A stretch of DNA of 33,614 bases, from positions 1-33,614 of the forward strand of contig JALKBU010000555.1 of the NCBI GenBank assembly GCA_023091735.1, written 5' to 3'. Numbering within the stretch: the stretch's first letter is position 1; each line of letters opens with the position of its first letter. The notes below the pieces were generated by a model, which did no database searches, was not told where the DNA came from, and saw only the letters and a program-made list of their open reading frames with translations. The DNA comes from Trichomonas tenax (Eukaryota > Parabasalia > Trichomonadida > Trichomonadidae). The position numbers and the translations under genes were made by a program. Below are positions 17,778 through 27,030 of this stretch, one piece after another.

Positions 17778-19718
17778 AGTTTTGGGGAAGGAAGAGGCTT
17801 AGGGGAATTTCTAAACAGCCATTATCATAGACAGTTTCTTCTGATGAATCTATTGAGCTTTGAGTGAATTTTATAAACAATATTGGATATCAAAATATGA
17901 GATTCCGACTTGATTTTGCAATATTAAGGAAATAGCTTTTGCTTGTTGTGTGTTACATGATCAACGATTTAAATTCCTTCAAACACAATTTTTCAAGATT
18001 ATCTGATCTCTGCATAATGGCTCATGTCGTTATTTTTCGATTCAATCAGTATTGCCAGATACTATTGGATGTGTTTAATATGCAGCTAATGTGTTTAATT
18101 CCATATGTACAAAAAGAAGTAGATTTCAAAGCATTATTTTGACAAATCAATATTTGAAGAGGGATATCAAACTGTTGAATAGATATATGAATATTATATA
18201 GTGTGTATAATAGATGGAAAGAATTCAACAAAAATATATCGCTGCATTGTCGAGATACACTCTAAATTAATATCTCAAAAGTGACTGAATACCGATGTGT
18301 TATTTGGAGTGCATCACATCAAGAAGATCATAAGCAGCATATCAGTTATTATATTCATATACTATAGTACTGGTATATAATTTTGCATCAAGTTGTATAT
18401 TGTTGTTGCCTTTGTATAAATATTTGCGCCAATGTACATTCACCAGATGCTAGAATTATTGTGATTGATTAATCCATGAAATTGTGTGTATTTAAGAAGT
18501 CTGCATGCTATTCAAAAATACCTTATTACATACACACAGTTTTTGATGGTTTATTATAATATTTTATGAAAAATATGTAATATCTTATATTCAGAAGAGT
18601 GATTTGGGATTACTTAAAATGAAATATTAAATTCTAGTGTATGTAGAGCATTTATTTATCATAAATAGCTAATTATAACATATAATTAGTTTCATCAAAA
18701 AAATATCATGTGCTATGTCAGATTAAAAGTAACACCATACTACTCATATGAGAGTGTGTTATTTGTGCGCTTTCAAAAGCCTCAAGTTCAGAAAAATAAA
18801 AATTTATTTTCTCAAGTCTCTTATTTCATAACATATGTACTTGGGTGCATGCTTTCGCATGCTGTGTTGAGCAGCCAACATGTATATGGATATGAATGAG
18901 AAAATATTAAAAATATTCACTTAAATTTTGATGCTATTCAATATATATTATTTTGCATACATGTGCATCCTTCCTGCACAGAGAAGCTTATCAGAAACAG
19001 TGTAAATAGCAAAAATGCTTATGACAAACAATTTTGACAATGTAAAGTGATTGCGTCAAAAAGTCAAAAAAAAAATCAAAATTGTATTTTTAACACGTGC
19101 ACATATTATAATGCACAATTACAGTCTAATCATAGAAAATTAGTCTTTTTTATTAAGCAATTAATACTGGTTATTTCAATATTGACGACATAGACTAATA
19201 AACATAAGTAGAATTCATGCATACACACTGTACATTTCTAATCGCCTATCAAAATTATCAAAACTCTATTTAATATTATCAAACTATTGAAAAATAACTA
19301 TAAACAACTATCTTCCATTCTCCGTTGTCCTCCTGTGCATGCAGAAGGATAATATAGATTGAAATATATATGTTTCTGTTCAAATAAAGCAAAATCGCGT
19401 GATTCTGTAATTTTTGAGCTATCTTAAAGCTCACAGTAACTCTATTGATCATGCATTCGCGAGCAAATCAACAAAATGCTGTAAAGTAGCTTAGAAAGCA
19501 GATATTATAATCAAAAAGATCAAATATTATTGAAAATGACGTGCTTCTTGCTCATATCATACAGAACATCGCTACATTGAAGAAAATGGGCAGGAGGCAC
19601 GTCTTTCTTAATGAAATTTGATCATGAAATTTAGCTGGGCGCTACATTTCATTATGTAGGGTATTCATCGAATGCGTGTGCTCTATCCATGTAATTTTAG
19701 TGTTTGCTGGTGCCAGAA

Positions 19719-19866
19719 GTCGATAATTTATCCAAAAAATATAAATGCAATCAAAAATGATCAATTTCTAGTTAAATAACTCCCCAGAACAGCAATTTTC
19801 TGAAGAATTTGTGCCAGAAATTGATCATTTTTGATGGTATCTAAAAATGGAGAATTATAAATCGCC
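19719..19866. repeat. Long imperfect hairpin with 20-bp perfect inner stem
   Basis: Positions 19750-19769 (start ATCAAAAATGATC) are perfectly complementary to 19816-19835, with a 46-base loop. The pairing continues imperfectly outward: GTCGATAATTTATCC near 19719 against GGAGAATTATAAATCGCC ending at 19866. The whole unit is about 148 bases. It fits a foldback or MITE-type element. It is the first unit of a cluster of such structures. Confidence 0.65.
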
Positions 19867-19875
19867 AATAACTTG

Positions 19876-19940
19876 AGTTGTCTAATAACATGATAAGCTT
19901 GTGTGCATAAGCTATCTGTTTGTCATATTATCAGACAACT
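19876..19940. repeat. Imperfect inverted repeat, ~65 nt
   Basis: AGTTGTCT at 19876 pairs with AGACAACT at 19933-19940. The arms continue with partial pairing (AATAACATGATAAGCTT against AAGCTATCTGTTTGTC and following) to a short loop near GTGTGCAT. It follows the previous hairpin by only 10 bases. Confidence 0.5.
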
Positions 19941-19985
19941 AAAGCGAGTAATGTGGATCGATAAATGGAGTATGTGGATTTATCG

Positions 19986-20056
19986 CATTTTCTACGACTC
20001 TCTGAAGTTCACGCGTAGCCCTGTGTCTCAGGAACTTCAGAGAGTCGTAGAAAATG
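19986..20056. repeat. 25-bp perfect inverted repeat
   Basis: Positions 19986-20010 and 20032-20056 are perfect reverse complements over 25 bp, with a 21-base GC-richer loop (ACGCGTAGCCCTGTGTCTCA and one more base). The arms include TACGACTCTCTGAAGTTC. Such a long perfect stem in AT-rich intergenic DNA is unlikely by chance. It suggests a recent foldback element, a structured RNA or a strong protein site. Confidence 0.75.
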
Positions 20057-20105
20057 TAGATTTGTAAAAGAAAGTCGAACTAACTAGATCTGAGCAAATA
20101 TCGAT

Positions 20106-20177
20106 GGCATCAACAGTCAACATACCATGATGCACGAAGAAAAGCTTCATATTTGTGTCTTGCTGACTGTTGATGCC
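20106..20177. repeat. 14-bp perfect inverted repeat
   Basis: GGCATCAACAGTCA (20106-20119) and TGACTGTTGATGCC (20164-20177) are perfect inverted copies separated by 44 bases; pairing extends three more bases inward after one mismatch. It is the fourth strong inverted repeat within 500 bases. Short open frames cross it on both strands, none with other support. Confidence 0.6.
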
Positions 20178-20234
20178 TTGATTGTGAGGGAATTGCAAGA
20201 AAATCGAAGAACTTGTGAATTTTTGAACGAATGG

Positions 20235-20303
20235 CCACTAGTTCTTCACTGCCTAGAGGTGTATCTCCACTGATAATCCTCGAAAGCAGTGAAAAACTAA
20301 TGG
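20235..20303. repeat. 18-bp imperfect inverted repeat
   Basis: CCACTAGTTCTTCACTGC (20235-20252) pairs with GCAGTGAAAAACTAATGG (20286-20303) with two mismatches and a 33-base loop. It ends 18 bases before the left end of the MITE-like element at 20322. Confidence 0.55.
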
Positions 20304-20321
20304 AGAAAACGCAAAGAATAT

Positions 20322-20604
20322 TGTAACGTACATTTTCTTTCAATTATTAATAATAAATCGTGAAATCGGGCCTAGCATCGTATTTGGATTCTGAATTTCA
20401 ATTTTCGTTTTTCATTTATAGATTTTTCATAACGATGCCTTGAAACATTTGACTAACATTCAATGGAAAATATTAAAAAGTACAAAATTGAGTAATTTAG
20501 GCATTCTTTAATCATTTAAAATCAATAATTTGAAAGTATTTTGGATGCCTGTTGGAATTCAATAACTTAAATAAAGCAAAAAAGGTGAAAAAATGTACGT
20601 TACA
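20322..20604. mobile_element. MITE-like element with 15-bp inverted ends
   Basis: The left end TGTAACGTACATTTTC (20322) and right end AAAATGTACGTTACA (20590-20604) are perfect inverted repeats over 15 bp, with partial pairing beyond (TTCA against TGAA). The element is 283 bp, about 80% A+T inside and has no coding capacity. These features fit a miniature inverted-repeat element. I see no clear TA or other target-site duplication at the boundaries, so the call stays tentative. Confidence 0.5.
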
Positions 20605-20923
20605 CCCTATGTTTGAATGCTTTTTAATCGTCATTCCTCTCAATATGATCCATCTTTGGGCAACCAGTTTGTTTCTTCAAAATCTCAACATGAAAAAAGA
20701 TTTAATTATCATGCAATATTGATTAGTTCTTAAAGAGATTTGACTGATGTTTCACATTGCAGCCATCGAATCAATCACTATGATTGAAGAAAATGAATGA
20801 AATATATTTTGCCCCATCAATAGTATTTACAAGAAATTATGTCAAGTAAACATTTCAATATTTAGAATTCTGTCACGTAATATTAATCAGAATATTAAGG
20901 TTATTCTAGTAACGAAAACAATT

Positions 20924-21826
20924 ATGGAGAAATCTCAAACTCGTGAACCACGATCATGGGTTGAGCTTCTCAAGCAAAAAGAGGCAACAAGGGATCTACC
21001 GCCGTCCAAAGAATATTATATTCGTCCTGAAATAGTTATTCACCAAGATGCTGGAATTTTCAATAAAAATTCTGAGCACAACGATGATTTTAACAAGTCT
21101 TATTTTGCTGTAGATCCATCATTTTACAATAACAGTACAATTTTCACGCCTCTTCCTCCAAGAGAAAAGCGAGAATATCCAAAGCGAGATCATGGATTAG
21201 ATTTGATATCATGGGACATCAAAGAACCAACAGAAGCACCGAAATCGCCAAGAGTCAAAACATTGGATTTGTCAAAAATAAATAATGTTGATATAATCAC
21301 ACCAAAAAGTCCACAGTTTAAGTTCCACATTGCACAGCTCATCGAGCAGCGAGAGTTAGCGAAAAAAATCCAGTCGGCGAGATCTATAAATCCAATCACA
21401 AACACATTTCCAACTGAAGAAGCAGAAACCGCACGCATGCTGAATGAAGAACAGACATTAAGATTTAGAAACAAGTTCCGTAAGAGCAAGTTGCCTAAGA
21501 ATGAACTGCGCGCTCAAGAAAATCTTGTTAACATCGTCACATGCGAAATGAAGGATGAAAATGTTGCAAAAGAGACATACAAAGACACAGTTCCAAAAGA
21601 ACACGGAATTTCGCATGGATACTTCGAAGCAGAAATGAAATATCGACGAGAAAAGGAACAATTAACAGAGCTTCTTAGATTCAAAAAGAAGAGAAATTCA
21701 CCAGCAGTCAAGAAGCATGTAAGAGAATGGAATCCAATCTTAGGTAATGAGCCCGAAAAGCGACCGAATGAAATAATTCAATCACTTCCAAGCGTTCGCA
21801 AGTGGCTGAAAGCTGCACCAATATAA
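20924..21826 (+). CDS. Hypothetical charged protein, 300 residues
   Basis: A 300-residue soluble protein I do not recognise. It is hydrophilic and rich in Glu, Lys and Arg. Pro-directed Ser/Thr sites occur in PTEAPKSPRVKTLD and ITPKSPQFKFH (about residues 100-135), possible kinase targets. Residues about 135-175 and 225-270 look helical (AQLIEQRELAKKIQSA; EAEMKYRREKEQLTELL). The C-terminus has conserved-looking Trp residues (REWNPILG, VRKWLKAAP). This build, short motifs with basic helices and no enzyme domain, is common in microtubule- or flagellum-associated proteins, but that is a guess. Codon use is cleaner than in surrounding DNA, so the gene is real. The ATG at 20924 follows AACGAAAACAATT. 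The next gene region is a broken Rab gene on the opposite strand, 283 bases away. Confidence 0.75.
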   Translation: MEKSQTREPRSWVELLKQKEATRDLPPSKEYYIRPEIVIHQDAGIFNKNSEHNDDFNKSYFAVDPSFYNNSTIFTPLPPREKREYPKRDHGLDLISWDIKEPTEAPKSPRVKTLDLSKINNVDIITPKSPQFKFHIAQLIEQRELAKKIQSARSINPITNTFPTEEAETARMLNEEQTLRFRNKFRKSKLPKNELRAQENLVNIVTCEMKDENVAKETYKDTVPKEHGISHGYFEAEMKYRREKEQLTELLRFKKKRNSPAVKKHVREWNPILGNEPEKRPNEIIQSLPSVRKWLKAAPI

Positions 21827-22109
21827 CATTCCTTAATTTGTTTTATGTTGTTATTTATAAAGTTGTTTATTTAAGGAACCTCGGAAGAAAACTTTTTTCA
21901 TTTGATTTATACATTAATTTCTTCTATCGTTTCATATCTCTATCCTCTTTTTGATATTAAGATAATGATTCAGCAATCTTATTCTGCTCATTATCTTTTA
22001 AAAAGTTACAAATATCATCAGGATCAAATAGAAAAGTTGACTAATTATACGTATTCATATGAAAAACGTTGATCTTAGTATATAACTAATATTCACGCAT
22101 TTAGTATAA

Positions 22110-22717
22110 TTAGCAGATATAACAGCAGCCTCCATCATCATCCTTCTTCTTATCTGTCTTCTTTTCTTCAACTTTATCTGCGTTTTCATCGTATGGAGGT
22201 AGTTTCTTCGGTTCTTCTTTCTATTCTGTAGCTGCGATTCCAAGTACTTCACTTAAGTATTTCTGTGCTGATTCATCAAACATCTTTTCAACATCAGCAC
22301 CACTTTTAGGGCTTATTTCATAGTACTTCAAATCAAGCTTATCGACTATTTCTTGAATAGATTGAATTGAAACTGCTCTTTGATCAGATAAATCTGATTT
22401 ATTACCAATAATTGTTATGACGACGTTTTTATCAGTATAACTTTGAATCCGATCAATCCAGTATGGAACATTTTCAAATGAGCTTTCTGATTTCAATTCG
22501 AAAATTATAATTCCAACAGCAGCGTTTGTATAGTACATTGGAATGAGGTTCCTAAAAGAAGGATCACCAGCGGTGTTCCAAATCAGAAATTCACAGTCAG
22601 CGCCGCCAATTTTCTTTTCCTTTGTTATAATGGTTCCTCCACGTACCTCGTGATTATGAATGTTTTTCCTGTGCCTTGGTCTCCAACAATAGTGACTTTG
22701 AATTGAGGCTTTTGCAT
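22110..22717 (-). pseudogene. Broken Rab-like GTPase gene (two lesions)
   Basis: An ATG at 22715-22717 begins a Rab-like GTPase with P-loop GDQGTGKT, but after RYVE the frame runs into TAA within four codons. The other frame resumes at GTIITKEKKIGG and carries the remaining motifs: WNTAGDPSF (G3), GNKSDL (G4) and SPKSG (G5 region). Compared with the Rab5-like neighbour, about a dozen switch I codons, including the conserved Thr, are missing at the junction. A second lesion is an in-frame TAG at 22221-22223; beyond it the same frame continues as a typical Lys/Glu-rich Rab tail ending in GGCCYIC before TAA at 22110-22112. G3 is also odd: Asn replaces the magnesium-binding Asp, and Asp replaces the catalytic Gln. 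The longest intact piece (22221-22538) lacks the P-loop. I judge it a recent pseudogene. Confidence 0.85.
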
Positions 22718-23137
22718 TCTGAAATATTGTAACTGTAAAGTAAAATCTTTGTATTGTAAATTATTCAAATTACTTTTTGTTGTCATGTAAATTATATCTT
22801 TTTGACAAATTTCGAATCTTAAAAAATCTTATTTTTTCAGGTTATTTCACTAATCAACACCCAAAGAAATGATTTGCAATAACATTTCAATCATCATTTA
22901 TCAAAAATGTTTCATATTTCACATTTGAATAAAATATATTTTTTATTAAAGCTCAATAATTTCAGTAACAGATAGACTATAAGCTAATTAGCTGATGTGT
23001 AGGAGGTTAAACAAATTATATAAAAGTATATATTATTTAACATTAAAGACAGAATAAAGAAAGTACAGAGGATAACAAAGTATAACTAGAGAAACTTTGT
23101 GCAAAGAGAAACCTAAATTTAAAATCAAGGAATGCTC
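22718..23137. other. Spacer between the two Rab loci
   Basis: AT-rich DNA upstream of the broken Rab gene and downstream of the Rab5-like gene. A copy of the recurrent motif, TGTCATGTAAATTAT, begins at 22781, about 65 bases upstream of the broken gene's ATG. No gene was seen. Confidence 0.45.
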
Positions 23138-23737
23138 TTAGCAACATGACTTCTTCTGGTTCGTTTCTTGCTTAGCTGTCAGTTCTACTTTCTTACCTGT
23201 TGAATGGGTTGATTCTGCCTTTGAAGCTAAGAACTTTTGAATTGCAACTTGGAAAAGTCTTTCGATTCCATTTCCTGTCGTTGCACTAGTCTCTGAGTAT
23301 ACAGCACCAACTTGGTCCACTTTAACTTGAACAGCTTCGTTTGCAACAGATCTTGCATCTTCTAAATCGCATTTATTTCCGCATACAACGATTGTTAGAT
23401 TTCCGTCAACGTTTTCTGTCAGCTCCTTGATCCAATAAGATACAGAATCGAATGATTTCGAAGAGGTAATATCGAAAACAATGATCGCAATTTTTGCACT
23501 TCTGTAATACATTGGCGCCAAACCACGGTATACTTCCTGCCCTGCAGTGTCCCATATCAAAAGCTCAATTAGACGATCATTAACATTGATTTCTTTCGTG
23601 AAAAATGCAGCACCAACTGTAGGAGTGATGGAATCTGGCGTGAAACCAGACACATACCTGGCGACGATAGATGTTTTGCCAACACCGCTGTCACCAAGCA
23701 AAACAATCTTTATAGAAGTCGTTTGATCTGATATCAT
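23138..23737 (-). CDS. Rab5-like small GTPase
   Basis: A 199-residue Rab GTPase. The P-loop is GDSGVGKTS (15-23). Switch I is TPTVGAAFF with Thr40. G3 is WDTAGQEVYRGLAPMYYRSA (62-81) with the catalytic Gln67. G4 is GNKCDL (120-125). G5 is SETSATTG (about 145-152). The C-terminus ends KKSCC, a double-prenylation signal. GAAFF and the LAPMYYR segment place it in the Rab5/21/22 group, which controls early endosome fusion and endocytic traffic; the exact subtype is uncertain. I start at the ATG at 23735-23737 (MISDQTTSIK). The frame extends 15 codons upstream but only to a TTG. Two copies of the motif TTTACATGACA/TTACATGTCA lie 70 to 100 bases upstream. All GTPase motifs are intact, in contrast to the broken Rab gene downstream. 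Confidence 0.92.
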   Translation of the reverse strand: MISDQTTSIKIVLLGDSGVGKTSIVARYVSGFTPDSITPTVGAAFFTKEINVNDRLIELLIWDTAGQEVYRGLAPMYYRSAKIAIIVFDITSSKSFDSVSYWIKELTENVDGNLTIVVCGNKCDLEDARSVANEAVQVKVDQVGAVYSETSATTGNGIERLFQVAIQKFLASKAESTHSTGKKVELTAKQETNQKKSCC

Positions 23738-23800
23738 TATTATATCTTTGACAGTCGGTTTTCGTAAATTGTCTAATGTCAATTGATATTTATTTTGATA

Positions 23801-23961
23801 ACATTACATGTCATTTTATGAATTTACATGACAAATAGTTGAGTTTGATATTTAAAAATTTATATCTATTATCGAAGTGTATCTTAAGCAACATAAAATT
23901 TCGGAATTTTAAATGAAAATTGTAATGTCAGAATTCAACTACTTGTCAATTTACATGGCAA
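23801..23961. promoter_or_regulatory. Three copies of a TTTACATGNCA motif
   Basis: ATTACATGTCATT (from 23803), AATTTACATGACAAAT (from 23821) and AATTTACATGGCAA (from 23948) lie 65 to 225 bases upstream of the Rab5-like ATG. In gene orientation the motif reads TGNCATGTAAATT. The same motif recurs at other spacers in the window. Clustering here suggests a promoter element, but its presence in a convergent spacer weakens that reading. Confidence 0.4.
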
Positions 23962-24781
23962 TATTTCGGATAAGGATTGACATCAAACAATAAAATCAAT
24001 ATAGAACTTTTATAGTGTTTGCTGAGCAAAAAAGATTAAGAGACTTTTGATCATTTTTTCAAAGGCCTTCTCACTCTTACTCTTATTTTAAAAAGTTGTA
24101 TCAGGAGGTAAAAAGTGTTGGATTGCGAGGGACAGTAAGAATTCACACTATTGCTTGTACTAGAGTTTGCATAAAGACTAAGGTCCTCATTCAATGAGAT
24201 TGTTATTTTAATTGAAATTACATATTCACCGAAATATTTCGAAATTAACAAAATTTTGGAATTAGATGCAAGTTAGCGAGCATAATGCAATAAAGTCAAT
24301 AATTATATATATGTGCATTCTATTCTATAAGTTGATAAATGGGGATATTATTGCAGTGATAGAGCTTAAGTTAACAGCAAAGTTAAATGCCTCATGACAA
24401 AAAATACAAAAATAATCACATTTTAAAACCTAAGAAAGTAATTTTTACAGAAAGAACAAACAACAAATAGACACATGAGTACTTGGTTTGGTAATTTACC
24501 GTAGGATTTTTGCCTATACGTGAAAGATATTTTTTGAAATAATATTATCTGTTGATGATATATGCAATTACTTGTATGTGCGCATTGGGATGCAGAAGCT
24601 AAGTATTTGCTGACTTTGCTAACGAAAAGTCGGTTCGATTTGAAAAAATCGAATTTTTGTGCGTAAAATGTTCATATTTCTTTTTTGCTTTGCCCATTTT
24701 GATGATTTTGATCACTAAAAATCAAAAATATCAAAAAATGTCGTTAACTTATTAATTTTGCATTTTATAGTATTGATATGA

Positions 24782-24816
24782 TAACACGTGTATGTATTGT
24801 GCACAGGGATTACACT
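24782..24816. repeat. Dispersed repeat copy (partner at 19091-19129)
   Basis: TAACACGTGTATGTATTGTG and following bases (to 24816) resemble 19091-19129 (TAACACGTGCACATATTATA onward): both share TAACACGTG, then a GCACA-type segment, then ATTACA and CTCT or GTCT. Both copies lie in gene-free DNA, so this is probably a decayed dispersed repeat. Confidence 0.35.
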
Positions 24817-25058
24817 CTTGTCGACAGCTTCGTATTTATCGAGAAATTAAAAATTATGTTTGGATATTTCTTGAAATTTCATGAATGGGTAATGCAGAAA
24901 TACTGAGGCATCCATGTGATTGATGTAACTTTGTTATCACACATCATTGTCATATAATAAGGTCTCTTTCCATCACACAAATGAATCGTAGGGGGTGCAA
25001 CCTAACCCCCAAATAATTGTTTCTAATGAATTTCGTAGTTTTCTAATAAAATTAAGCT

Positions 25059-25105
25059 TATACATAGATTATGCAGCCTATAGACAAAATCTATGTATAT
25101 AGGCT
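25059..25105 (+). repeat. Interleaved inverted repeats, pseudoknot-like
   Basis: TATACATAGATT (25059-25070) pairs perfectly with AATCTATGTATA (25088-25099). A second pair, AGCCTATA (25075-25082) with TATAGGCT (25098-25105), is interleaved in the order arm 1, arm 2, arm 1', arm 2', overlapping by two bases. The order is that of an H-type pseudoknot, or of two mutually exclusive hairpins. A GGGGGT...ACCCCC hairpin lies just upstream (about 24994-25013). Confidence 0.5.
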
Positions 25106-25149
25106 ATTATTTATATCTGTTTAAAATAGGAATTACATAAATAAAAATT

Positions 25150-25740
25150 AACATTTAATCAGTAGGCGGAACTACTGTGCTTCCTTAATGTGTGTCCACT
25201 GATGAGTAGTTCGAATTTGGAGCGTTTGTAACAGGCTGCTACTTGTAAATCTCGAAATTCGTGGTTTCGTGGCAGTTGCTGCCGTGTAGCGCGCTTTGGA
25301 GCTACAACAGTGTATGGATGCTGCTGAGTGGCTCGAAATTCGTAGTGGCTGGTAATTGCAGATTTGATCAAATTCGGGGCTTTCTCCAATGGCTGGAGCG
25401 CCTAGTTAGCATGATCTTGTAGCAATGGCTGGGTGCAGTTGATTTGCTCGAAATTGAGACTTTGCAAGAGGGTGGCTGCAACTGAGCAAAAAGGGATTTG
25501 CCATGTAGTCACTTTACATTGTCAGCAAAAATGTAAAGCGACTTTTTTAGCACTCTACATGACAAAACTGAGAACAAACTGAAGCATGCTTACATTGACG
25601 AAGGCAGCCCTGGGAGAGTGGGAATGGGACGCACGCGCTAGGGGATGTGGTAGGGGTGCCTTGATCAATGGCCAAGAGGGGGAGAGGGACGAGGCAGGGA
25701 CATGACTTCAATTCGTTCTGGCAAAACCGCCTAATTTTGG
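25150..25740. other. GC-rich island with degenerate internal repeats
   Basis: About 600 bases clearly richer in G+C than the rest of the window. The first part repeats CTCGAAATTCG or TTCGAATT-like blocks (around 25209, 25247, 25332, 25449) and CAATGGCTGG blocks (around 25389, 25424). A hairpin GTCACTTTACATT/AATGTAAAGCGAC (25508-25542, one mismatch) separates it from a G-rich part (25612-25699). Open frames on the minus strand lack ATG starts. It may be a noncoding RNA gene, a transferred segment or a decayed repeat; I cannot decide. Confidence 0.5.
25612..25699 (+). other. Strand-biased G-run cluster, potential G-quadruplex
   Basis: Within 88 bases the plus strand has eight runs of three or more G (about 25612, 25620, 25626, 25641, 25653, 25678, 25686, 25697). 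Some spacings are short (GGGAGAGTGGGAATGGG), compatible with G-quadruplex folding. In a genome this AT-rich such a cluster is exceptional. Short ORFs on the complementary strand read it as a Pro/Cys/Leu-rich string, which looks like a by-product of composition. Confidence 0.5.
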
Positions 25741-27030
25741 CGGCAAACACAATAATTAATAAATAGATACTCCTATGCAATTTAATCTTAAGATTACTCA
25801 CAACAACGTATTTTCAATCAAATTTTCAGTTTTTAAATGACAATGCATATGTTTGATTAAAACAATAAGTGTAAATATCTCTTTATAAAATCGATATCAT
25901 GTTTATCTCAATAAATGAACAATATTATTTCAAGGTTTTTGAAAAACATGCAGAAAAGGAGGAATATTTATATTGTAATCTATAATAAGTTATATACAAT
26001 AGTTATTTACTTTTGTTTTTTCAAAATTCATCGAGATTTTGAAAATCCCGGCAACAAAATCGATAATTGCATTATTAAATCGTATAAAATGCTATAATCT
26101 ATATATTGTTAACATTTAGAATTAATTTTATCCTAAAATAGGATAGATATTTTTTGATTATTTTTAAGTTATCAATAAGATGTATGTTTAACAAGTTAAA
26201 ACACCATTATAGATGATAAAAAATATTTGGCAACATCACAATAACGAAAAACACGCATAAAATCCGTTGTATATGTTCATATAGCATTATTGGCAATGAT
26301 TTGGATTGATATAAGTATAAAGATACAATATCCATATCATGATGATGCTATACCCTACTTTTGTACCATCTTTGAAAATCGATTCTGATGCGATCTCAGT
26401 CATGGTGTGATATTTCCATATAAACCACATAGATTCAATCTACAACCCGTGCCTATATGTTTGCAAAATGTGGAGCTCTGAATCATCTCTCATTATTGGA
26501 TTTCGACACCCTTCATTTTTTGATTGGCTAAAAGTAGGAAAAGTAAGGTATTATAACTTTACATTTTTACATTGTCAAATTTTTAAATTTATTATATTTT
26601 TTACTGATCATCACAACTTCGTAACTGTTATAATATTTCACTCAATGACACTTCGAATTTCTGTTTATCAAATATCGATTTTTTTTCAAAATGCACGCAG
26701 CTAATTATATGTTGCAACACTAGGTTACCCAAGGTAATTACAATATAACACAGTCGTATAATGCAGTCAATTCTGATAAATTGAGCCAGATATGCACACA
26801 TATTCATCCATTTCAATAGTCTTTTACTCTTACAACACGGATTATATCACTATGTATAAATTGAAAATAGATCGTCGTTGATGAAAAGTCAGTTTTCCTT
26901 GCAAAAATCGAATTCTGCTTTTTTTTTCGATAATTAGCATGCAAAATGATTTGTAATGCGAGGGGAAATGTATGCAGTGCTAGAGTGCACTATGATTTCG
27001 TTATACATATTTGATAATACTTTAAAATAA

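Larger units (their letters stand above)
17655..20923. other. 3.3-kb gene-poor region with inverted-repeat cluster
   Basis: No convincing gene. Short ATG frames (such as 18708-18899) have no recognisable features. The first part (17.7-19.6 kb) is AT-rich, with an inverted repeat at 17744-17777 and a dispersed repeat copy at 19091. The part from 19.6 to 20.3 kb holds a run of strong inverted repeats, listed separately, and 20322-20604 looks like a small inverted-repeat element. The final 300 bases should contain the promoter of the gene at 20924. Confidence 0.55.

Noticed and set aside
18708..18899. 63-codon ATG frame
   Set aside because: No domain, no promoter support, and composition as expected by chance.
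20110..20343. 77-codon minus-strand frame through the hairpin cluster
   Set aside because: It starts at TTG, and the plus strand is equally open; the apparent coding look follows from the inverted repeats.
22630..22660. Short intron (GTACGT...TAACAAAG) explaining the break in the Rab gene
   Set aside because: The candidate intron is a multiple of three, so removing it does not restore the frame, and switch I would still be missing.
23738..23782. Fifteen-codon extension of the Rab5-like protein
   Set aside because: It starts with TTG; the ATG at 23737 gives a normal Rab N-terminus.
25159..25801. Two minus-strand open frames in the GC-rich island
   Set aside because: Neither begins with ATG, and the translations mirror the G/C-rich repeats.
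26468..26704. 78-codon ATG frame
   Set aside because: Hydrophobic, AT-driven composition without motifs.
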